A DNA stretch of 64,000 nt from NCBI GenBank assembly GCA_002479075.1, contig DLLG01000011.1, forward strand, positions 16,019 to 80,018, given 5' to 3'. Below the pieces are notes generated by a model. The model was not told the origin of the DNA and made no database searches. It was given only the letters and a program-made list of their open reading frames with translations. The stretch's first letter is position 1, and each line of letters opens with the position of its first letter. This document shows positions 57,903-64,000 of this stretch, piece by piece. The position numbers and the translations under genes are program-made. The stretch is from Clostridiales bacterium UBA7568. Its GTDB lineage: Bacteria > Bacillota > Clostridia > Oscillospirales > CAG-272.

Positions 57903-58636
57903 CGATATTCGGCTATTATTTTGAAAGCTACTATCTTTATATAGTCCTTGTGCTTCCCTGCGTCATCTGGGCAATGATTGCGCAGATAAGGGTTCAGGCG
58001 GCATACGGAAGATTTTCCCGCGTGCGCACAATGAGAGGACTGACGGGCGCAGAAGCAGCTGAAAAAATTCTCCGCTCGCAGGGGATAACAAACGTCGCGA
58101 TTGCTCCCTGCAAGGGGCAGCTCTCCGACCATTACGACCCCCGCTCAAACACAGTTTTTCTTTCGGAGGGCGTTTATAATTCAAACTCCGTTGCCGCTTG
58201 CGGTATCGCGGCGCACGAATGCGGTCACGCAATTCAGCATGCGCAGGGCTATGCTCCGCTGAAGCTCCGCGCGGCCCTCATCCCGATAACAAATCTCGGC
58301 TCAAATCTTGCAATGCCGCTGGTTCTCATCGGGCTTCTGCTTTCGTCGTTTTCTTATGACTCGGACGTCGGTTTTTATATTGCCTTCGCCGGCGTTGTCT
58401 GCTTTGCGACGGCAACCGTTTTCCAGCTTGTGACGCTTCCCGTTGAGTTCAACGCAAGTCATCGCGCGCTTTCCGTGCTTGAAAGCGAGGGAATCGTCTC
58501 CTCGGACGAGAAAAGCGGCGTGCGCAAGGTGCTCTGGGCGGCGGCAATGACGTATGTCGCAGCGCTCTTTGTCTCGCTTGCGAACCTCCTCAGAATTCTT
58601 ATAATCGTTATGGGCGGAAGGAACAGAAGAAGATGA
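57899..58636 (+). CDS. Membrane zinc metallopeptidase (YugP/DUF2268-like neutral zinc type)
   Basis: 245 residues. N-terminal helix (YYLYIVLVLPCVIWAMIAQI), then VFLSEGVYNSNSVAACGIAAHECGHAIQHAQGYAPLKLR with the HExxH zinc site, and two further helices (LAMPLVLIGLLLSSFSY; VGFYIAFAGVVCFATATVF). Belongs to the YugP-type peptidases of Firmicutes. Substrate unknown; membrane-protein quality control is a guess. Coupled to fmt and rsmB by 4-nt overlaps. Confidence 0.9.
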   Translation: MTIFGYYFESYYLYIVLVLPCVIWAMIAQIRVQAAYGRFSRVRTMRGLTGAEAAEKILRSQGITNVAIAPCKGQLSDHYDPRSNTVFLSEGVYNSNSVAACGIAAHECGHAIQHAQGYAPLKLRAALIPITNLGSNLAMPLVLIGLLLSSFSYDSDVGFYIAFAGVVCFATATVFQLVTLPVEFNASHRALSVLESEGIVSSDEKSGVRKVLWAAAMTYVAALFVSLANLLRILIIVMGGRNRRR

Positions 58637-59946
58637 CAGCACGTCAGGCGGCGTTTCTTTCGCTTCAGAAATTTGAAAAGGACGGAAAGTATTCAAACAT
58701 CGAGCTTTCCGCGTCAATAGAAAAATACGGGCTGACTGGCGTTGAAAAAGCGTTCTATACCGCCATTTTATACGGCGTCATCGAGCGCAGGCTGACCCTT
58801 GACCATCTCATTTCCCTCTTTTCTGAGAGAGAAACGGAAAACATAGACAGGGACGTCAGAACCGCGCTTTATATCGGGCTTTATCAGCTTTATTTTATGG
58901 ATAAAATTCCGGATTCGGCGGCTGTAAACGAGTCTGTTTCCCTGCTGACCCGCTTTTCCGCAAAAAAGAACAGCGAAGCCTTTGCAAACGCCGTTCTCCG
59001 TCGCGCGGCAAGGGAAAAGGGCAAAAATTATCTGCCGAACCGCTCGTCGGACGAGATAAAATATCTTTCGATAAAATATTCCGTTCCGGAATGGATATGC
59101 AGAAAATGGAGAGAGGAGCTGGGCGCGGAAAAGGCGGAAAAATGCCTTGCTGCAACTCTTTCTCATCCCTTTATAACGGTCACCGTCAACACCCTCCGCG
59201 TCTCAAGAGAAGAATTTATAAAAATGCTTGCGGGCGAAGGAATTCATTCCGAGCCGACGAAGTTTTCTCCGCGCGGCGTTCGTATGACGGAAAACGTTCC
59301 TTATGAAAAGCTCCTCTGTTTTGAGGACTACTTTTTCGTGCAGGACGAAGCTTCGCAGATATGTTGCGAGGTGCTCGGTATAGAGAGGGGCGAAAGCCTG
59401 CTCGACGCCTGCGCCTGCCCCGGCGGAAAGAGCTTTTATTCGGCTATCCGCGCGGAAAACGAGGGAACGATAATATCGCGCGACCTTCACAAAAACAAGC
59501 TTTCGCTTATAAAAAAAGGCGCCGAGAGGCTCGGCATTGACATAATCGAAACAAGGGTGCAGAATGCGTCGGTGCCTTGCGGGGAGGAAAAATTTGATCG
59601 CGTCCTCTGCGACGTTCCCTGCTCCGGTCTCGGCGTTATGGCAAAAAAGCCGGAAATCCGCTATAAATCCGAGAAGGAGACGCTCCGCCTGCCGGAGCTC
59701 GGATATTCGATCCTCTCTGCCTGCTCGGAGAGCGTAAAGACCGGCGGCGTTCTGCTTTATTCAACCTGCACCGTCTCAAAGGACGAAAACGAAAAAGTCG
59801 TCAAAAAGTTTCTTTCCGAACACAAGGATTTTGCCGCGGAAAGTTTTTCCTTCGGCGGGATTAAGGCGGACGGGGCATATACTCTGCTCCCCTGCGACTG
59901 CGGCACAGACGGCTTCTTTATCGCAAAAATGAGGAAAATAAAATGA
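58633..59946 (+). CDS. rsmB: 16S rRNA (cytosine-967-C5)-methyltransferase
   Basis: 437 residues. N-terminal NusB-like helical domain (about 1-135), then a SAM methylase: SLLDACACPGGKSFYSA (motif I), DRVLCDVPCSGLGVM (PCS Cys) and LLYSTCTVSKDENE (TC Cys). Modifies 16S rRNA of assembling 30S. Overlaps both neighbours by 4 nt. Confidence 0.94.
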   Translation: MTARQAAFLSLQKFEKDGKYSNIELSASIEKYGLTGVEKAFYTAILYGVIERRLTLDHLISLFSERETENIDRDVRTALYIGLYQLYFMDKIPDSAAVNESVSLLTRFSAKKNSEAFANAVLRRAAREKGKNYLPNRSSDEIKYLSIKYSVPEWICRKWREELGAEKAEKCLAATLSHPFITVTVNTLRVSREEFIKMLAGEGIHSEPTKFSPRGVRMTENVPYEKLLCFEDYFFVQDEASQICCEVLGIERGESLLDACACPGGKSFYSAIRAENEGTIISRDLHKNKLSLIKKGAERLGIDIIETRVQNASVPCGEEKFDRVLCDVPCSGLGVMAKKPEIRYKSEKETLRLPELGYSILSACSESVKTGGVLLYSTCTVSKDENEKVVKKFLSEHKDFAAESFSFGGIKADGAYTLLPCDCGTDGFFIAKMRKIK

Positions 59947-60977
59947 CGGATCTTTTAAGTCTCGGTTTGACCGAGCTTGAAAATTACATAATCGGTCTGG
60001 GCGAGCCGAAATTCCGTGCAAAACAGGTTTTCGGCTGGCTTATGCGCGGAAAAAGTATAGACGAAATGAACAACGTCCCGAAGGCTCTCCGCGAAAAGCT
60101 GAAAGCGGACGCCTTTGTCTCCTCGGTTGCGCTTCGGGAGAAAAAGGTCTCCTCTGACGGGACTCAGAAATTTCTTTTCTCCCTTTATGACGGCGAATGT
60201 ATCGAATCCGTGCTGATGAAATACGAGCGCGGATACACCGTCTGCATTTCGACGGAAGCGGGCTGCGCTATGGGGTGCAAATTCTGCGCCTCGACCCTCG
60301 GCGGGCTTTCAAGAAGGCTTCTGCCGGGAGAAATGCTTTCGCAGGTCATTTATGCGCAGAACGAAGCGGGAGAAAAGCTCTCCGGAATTGTTCTGATGGG
60401 TATCGGAGAGCCGCTTGACAACTATGATAACGTTCTGAAATTTCTCCGTCTCGTCGGCTCGGAGGACGGGCTGAACATCGGTTATCGGCATATTTCCCTT
60501 TCCACCTGCGGCCTTGTCGACAAGATATATCGCCTTGCGGAGGAGGAGCTGCCGATCACCCTTTCCATCTCGCTTCACGCTTCAGACAACGAAACCCGCT
60601 CCTCTCTTATGCCGATAAACCGTAAATGGTGCATCGAGGAGCTACTGACGGCGTGTCACGACTATTTTGCAAAAACAGGGCGGAGAATATCCTTTGAATA
60701 TACTCTGGCGGCAGGCAGAAACGATACGGAAAAGGACGCCCGCTCCCTTTCTGAAATCCTGAAAAAATACTGCCCCGATATGCCGCTTCACGTAAATCTT
60801 ATCCCCGTCAACGCAACGGGCAGGGGCTTTTCCCCTTCGGACAGAGAAAACGTCCGTCGCTTTGCCGAGGTGCTGACAAAAAATCATATCGTTGCGACGG
60901 TACGCCGTCATCTCGGCGGCGATATTGACGCCTCCTGCGGTCAGCTCCGCGCGAAGGCAAAAACTGAAAATTTCTGA
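59943..60977 (+). CDS. rlmN: Dual-specificity RNA methyltransferase RlmN
   Basis: 344 residues. Radical SAM enzyme methylating 23S A2503 and tRNA A37. CISTEAGCAMGCKFCASTLGG holds the CxxxCxxC cluster, GIGEPLDNYDNV follows, and a C-terminal catalytic Cys lies in GDIDASCGQLR. Overlaps rsmB by 4 nt. Confidence 0.96.
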   Translation: MTDLLSLGLTELENYIIGLGEPKFRAKQVFGWLMRGKSIDEMNNVPKALREKLKADAFVSSVALREKKVSSDGTQKFLFSLYDGECIESVLMKYERGYTVCISTEAGCAMGCKFCASTLGGLSRRLLPGEMLSQVIYAQNEAGEKLSGIVLMGIGEPLDNYDNVLKFLRLVGSEDGLNIGYRHISLSTCGLVDKIYRLAEEELPITLSISLHASDNETRSSLMPINRKWCIEELLTACHDYFAKTGRRISFEYTLAAGRNDTEKDARSLSEILKKYCPDMPLHVNLIPVNATGRGFSPSDRENVRRFAEVLTKNHIVATVRRHLGGDIDASCGQLRAKAKTENF

Positions 60978-61004
60978 AACTAATCTAAGGAAGGGCTTGA
61001 ATTT

Positions 61005-61778
61005 ATGAAATTCTGCGGAAAATCCGACGTCGGTCTGCAAAGAAAGATCAACCAGGACAGCTATAAATGTTTTTCCCTTTGGGGCGGAGAAGCGACGCTT
61101 CTCGTCGTCTGCGACGGGATGGGCGGTCACAAAGCGGGCGAGATTGCAAGCAGCAAGGCAATTTCCGCCTTTTGCGACAAGATGGTCTCCTCTCCCTGTC
61201 TTTCGGAGGACCCTTCCGAGCAGCTCTATGAGATACGCTATACTATGGTCTCCGCCGCAAAAGCGGCAAACAGCCTTATATATCGTATGTCAAGCGATTT
61301 TGACGAGCTTTCCGGTATGGGAACGACGCTCGTCGCCGGACTTGTCTTCAATAACAGGCTGTTCTGCGTCAACATCGGCGACAGCCGCCTCTATATCCTG
61401 ACAGAGGCGGAATCCCGCCAGATAACTCACGACCATTCCTTCGTTCAATACCTCCTTGATTACGGCAAAATCACGCCGGAGGAGGCAAAAACTTATCCGA
61501 GGAAAAACGTCATAACGCAGGCTGTCGGCATTAACCGCTCGGCAGAGGCGGACTTTTTCTGCGTAAGACTCTCGGATTGGGGCAGCGGATATTTGCTCCT
61601 CTGCTCTGACGGACTCTCAAACTATGTTGACGCGCAAGCGATGACAAAGGTTCTTTACGGCGCGCCGAAATGCGAGGACGGCTCAACCGACCTCAGGGCC
61701 GCGGCGGATAAGCTCATTTCTCTTGCAAACGCCGCAGGCGGCGCCGACAATATTACTGCCGTCGTTGCCCAGTTTTGA
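61005..61778 (+). CDS. prpC: PP2C-type Ser/Thr phosphatase
   Basis: 257 residues: VGLQRKINQDSY, LLVVCDGMGGHKAGEIAS (metal Asp), LFCVNIGDSRLYIL, LLCSDGLSNYV and GGADNITAVVAQF are the PP2C motifs. Reverses phosphorylation by the kinase encoded next. Starts after AAGGAAGGG. Confidence 0.95.
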   Translation: MKFCGKSDVGLQRKINQDSYKCFSLWGGEATLLVVCDGMGGHKAGEIASSKAISAFCDKMVSSPCLSEDPSEQLYEIRYTMVSAAKAANSLIYRMSSDFDELSGMGTTLVAGLVFNNRLFCVNIGDSRLYILTEAESRQITHDHSFVQYLLDYGKITPEEAKTYPRKNVITQAVGINRSAEADFFCVRLSDWGSGYLLLCSDGLSNYVDAQAMTKVLYGAPKCEDGSTDLRAAADKLISLANAAGGADNITAVVAQF

Positions 61779-61816
61779 AACGGGCAAAAAAACAATGCTC
61801 TGAAAGGTGACATATT

Positions 61817-63034
61817 ATGAATGTTTTTAATAAATATGTTGGGCAGGTTTTTGACGGCAGATATAAAATCGAACGCACCGTCGGCGAGGGCGGGATGGCT
61901 GTTGTTTTCGAAGCAACAGACCTGCTCACAAACCGCAAGGTTGCCGTCAAAATGCTCAAGGATTCCGTTGCCGGCAATACTCAGGCGATAAAGCGGTTTA
62001 TCATCGAGTCAAAAGCCGTTGCAATGCTCAATCACGAAAATATAGTCAAGGTTTACGATATATCCGTTCGCGGCGAACACAAATATATCGTTATGGAATT
62101 TCTCAAGGGTATCACCCTGCGCAAATATATGGAGAACAAGGGCGTTCTCTCCTGGCAGGAGACAGTTGCTTTCTCGGAGCAGATCCTCTCCGCCTTGAGT
62201 CACGCTCATATGAAAGGCGTTATTCACAGGGACATAAAGCCGCAGAACATTATGCTTCTTGAGGGAGGCTTTGTCAAGGTTACGGATTTCGGCATCGCAA
62301 AAATACCGAAAGCCGAAACGCTGACTATGGCTGACAAGGCAATCGGCACGGTATTTTATCTCAGCCCCGAACAGGCTCAATGCAAAAAGATAGATCTCCG
62401 TAGCGACCTTTATTCGCTCGGCGTTATGATGTATGAAATGGCGACGGGAAGAATGCCGTTTACGGCAGACACACCTGCTGTTGTAATTTATCAGCACATA
62501 ACAAAAGCTCCCGTCCCGCCGTCGCAGATAAATCCTTCAATCCCGATCGGGCTTGAACAGATTATTCTCTGCGCAATGGAAAAAAATCCGGACGACCGCT
62601 ACCATAGCGCGCCGCAGATGCTGCGTCATCTGAGCAGGCTCAGGCAGGATCCTTCGGTTGTGTTTGTCCGCAGGCGTTCGGTTCAGAAAACGCCGACGGC
62701 AGAGCTTGCGATCTCCAAAACAGCAAGAGGCGGAGGCTCCTCGGCAAAGCCGCCTGTCAAAGAGCCGAAAAAGCCGAGTCCGTCAAAGAAAAAACGCCCG
62801 CCGTCCGGAGGGAGAGCAAAGGTTGCGTCCTCGTCCGATGATGAGGGGGCAGGCGTTCCGCTCTGGCTTGCGGCTTGTATATTCATCGCGTTTCTTGCGC
62901 TCGCAGTCATCGGAATAATTGTTATATATAATTTGCTTTTCAGCGGAAAAAATGTTGATTTTGAATTCGCAACAGAAGCAGAAGCTGCCATTTTGCAGAT
63001 AAAGAATTTTCTTTCGGGTGGTAATCCTGTATGA
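61817..63034 (+). CDS. prkC: Membrane Ser/Thr protein kinase, PrkC-like without PASTA domains
   Basis: 405 residues. Kinase domain (about 12-275): glycine loop VGEGGMAVVFEA, VAVKML Lys, HRDIKPQN catalytic loop, VTDFGIAKI, and SPEQAQCKKIDLRSDLYSLG. A basic Pro/Lys/Ser linker (about 290-340), one transmembrane helix (LWLAACIFIAFLALAVIGIIVIYNLLF) and only about 30 outer residues follow. Typical PrkC/StkP has several PASTA repeats there to sense muropeptides, and none is present. Pairs with prpC and overlaps rsgA by 4 nt. Confidence 0.94.
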   Translation: MNVFNKYVGQVFDGRYKIERTVGEGGMAVVFEATDLLTNRKVAVKMLKDSVAGNTQAIKRFIIESKAVAMLNHENIVKVYDISVRGEHKYIVMEFLKGITLRKYMENKGVLSWQETVAFSEQILSALSHAHMKGVIHRDIKPQNIMLLEGGFVKVTDFGIAKIPKAETLTMADKAIGTVFYLSPEQAQCKKIDLRSDLYSLGVMMYEMATGRMPFTADTPAVVIYQHITKAPVPPSQINPSIPIGLEQIILCAMEKNPDDRYHSAPQMLRHLSRLRQDPSVVFVRRRSVQKTPTAELAISKTARGGGSSAKPPVKEPKKPSPSKKKRPPSGGRAKVASSSDDEGAGVPLWLAACIFIAFLALAVIGIIVIYNLLFSGKNVDFEFATEAEAAILQIKNFLSGGNPV

Positions 63035-63930
63035 ATGAAAACCTCTCCGGCAGAATCATCTGCGGTGTCGGCGGGCTTTATACCGTCCTCTGCTCCGACG
63101 GAAAGACCGTCAAATGCAAGGCGCGTGGCATTTTGCGCAAAAAGAAAATCACCCCGCTTGCAGGCGACCTTGTTACCGTTCGTCGCGGCGACGGAGAAGA
63201 AAAAGGGCTTTTCATTGACACAGTCTCCGAAAGAAAAACCGAGCTTTCTCGCCCTCCCGTCGCAAATATAGATACGGTTTTCGTTCTTCTCTGCCCCTCC
63301 GACCCCGAACCTAACCTCCTCGCAACGGACAAGCTCCTTGTTGCAATTTCTTCCGCGGGCATAACGCCTGTCGTCGTAATTTCAAAATCGGATACAGCGC
63401 CGGAAAAAGCCGCAGAGCTTTTTGATATTTACTCAAAGTGCTACGTCACATTTCTCTCCTCCGCAGAGAAAAATGAGGGCATATCCGAGCTTTTTGAGTT
63501 TATTTCCGAAAAAACAACCGTTTGCGCTTTCGCGGGTGCCTCCGGAGTTGGAAAGTCAACTCTGCTCGGAACTCTTTTCCGCGAGCTTTCGCTGAAAACG
63601 GGTAAAATTTCCGAAAAAACACACCGCGGCAAGCACACAACGCGGGAGGTTACGCTTTTTCCTCTCGGCGAAGGACATTTCGTTGCAGATACTCCCGGCT
63701 TTTCACGTCTCGACTTCGACAGCGAGAAATATTTTCCGGAAAACCAGCTCTTTTTCTGCTTTCCTGAATTTGAAAAGTATTTCGGGAAATGCAAGTACAA
63801 GGGTTGCACTCATCTTTGCGAGGAAGGGTGTGCCGTCGTTGAAGCGGTTCGCCTCGGCGAGATTCCCAAATCCCGCCACGAAAATTACATTGCAATCTAT
63901 AATGAATTAAAAACCAACAGAAAATATTGA
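63031..63930 (+). CDS. rsgA: Ribosome small-subunit-dependent GTPase A
   Basis: 299 residues. Late 30S-assembly GTPase. An N-terminal OB fold comes first, then a circularly permuted GTPase: G4-like ISKSDTAPE precedes G1 AGASGVGKSTLLGTLF, then G3 DTPGFSRLD. The C-terminal zinc knuckle is in FGKCKYKGCTHLCEEGC. Follows prpC-prkC as in Bacillus. Ends the long operon. Confidence 0.95.
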   Translation: MNENLSGRIICGVGGLYTVLCSDGKTVKCKARGILRKKKITPLAGDLVTVRRGDGEEKGLFIDTVSERKTELSRPPVANIDTVFVLLCPSDPEPNLLATDKLLVAISSAGITPVVVISKSDTAPEKAAELFDIYSKCYVTFLSSAEKNEGISELFEFISEKTTVCAFAGASGVGKSTLLGTLFRELSLKTGKISEKTHRGKHTTREVTLFPLGEGHFVADTPGFSRLDFDSEKYFPENQLFFCFPEFEKYFGKCKYKGCTHLCEEGCAVVEAVRLGEIPKSRHENYIAIYNELKTNRKY

Positions 63931-63994
63931 CCGTACTTTTCTTTGAAAAGAAAAGCAGGCACCGTACTTTTCTTTGGAAAAGAAAAGTAGGCAA
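63931..63994 (+). repeat. Tandem hairpin repeats after rsgA
   Basis: Two 31-33-bp units, CCGTACTTTTCTTT...AAAGAAAAG..AGGCA, differing at a few positions. Each is an inverted repeat CTTTTCTTT/AAAGAAAAG. They form back-to-back terminator-like hairpins and may continue past the window. Confidence 0.75.
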
Positions 63995-64000
63995 AAGAAA

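Overview
The window looks like the chromosome of a Gram-positive Clostridia-class Firmicute, probably a gut Oscillospirales-type lineage. This is inferred from strong AGGAGG ribosome sites, TTGACA/TATAAT promoters, rpsO-pnp, mini-RNase III, RNase M5-like, RemA, omega, PrkC/PrpC and CsoR genes, several ECF sigma factors and lipoproteins, and the absence of outer-membrane genes. Flanking genes are moderately GC-rich. The stretch at about 22.6-37 kb is visibly AT-rich and foreign.

Layout. 1-5.5 kb: a truncated sugar-type ABC ATPase, an RDD membrane protein, an HD hydrolase with a GNAT acetyltransferase, and a minus-strand ECF sigma / anti-sigma / lipoprotein operon. 5.7-8.4 kb: rpsO-pnp. 8.4-9.6 kb: a small XRE/SHOCT islet bracketed by a duplicated pnp tail. 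9.6-14.1 kb: minus-strand mrnC, gtrA, RNase M5-like, holA, pncC and glyA. 14.2-17.3 kb: lepA-hemW.

17.36-34.56 kb is a 17.2-kb integrative element. It lies between two copies of GACTCGAAAT, which is the anticodon loop of a tRNA-Ser(CGA) gene. The host tRNA is cut into a 41-nt 5' half next to its promoter and a 48-nt 3' half next to its terminator. The two halves add up to one 89-nt tRNA. The element carries its own intact tRNA-Ser(CGA) 160 bp inside the left end, downstream of the host promoter. Its backbone is a tyrosine integrase, a ParB-like protein, two MobC/RHH relaxosome-type proteins around a nested inverted-repeat region (oriT candidate), a RepA-like ATPase and an excisionase. No relaxase is visible. 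Its cargo is an AAA ATPase, an HTH gene with a Fic toxin, and a tightly packed seven-gene defence operon: Vsr, C5-methylase, HpaII-type endonuclease, second C5-methylase, ParB-like protein, OLD-like ATPase/TOPRIM protein and Dam-type methylase. The right end holds TnpV-type accessory genes.

34.7-37.6 kb: two unknown genes and the wreck of a second mobile element with a 5'-truncated serine recombinase. 37.65-39 kb: a cation/proton antiporter behind what reads as a fluoride riboswitch with an antitermination platform. 39-41.7 kb: a MATE pump with a frameshifted marR, and an ATC-hydrolase family protein. 42-46.5 kb: a second ECF/anti-sigma pair followed by a DUF4358 lipoprotein-MBOAT-DHHW surface-polymer acylation cassette. 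46.5-49 kb: a CsoR-controlled P1B ATPase. 49-51.7 kb: a second MATE pump and pnuC, each behind an attenuator-like leader.

51.9-63.9 kb is one long plus-strand housekeeping operon: yicC, remA, gmk, rpoZ, priA, def, fmt, a membrane metallopeptidase, rsmB, rlmN, prpC, prkC and rsgA. It runs from nucleotide supply and restart of replication through translation initiation and rRNA modification to the Ser/Thr kinase switch and ribosome assembly. Neighbouring genes overlap by 4 nt or sit a few bases apart.
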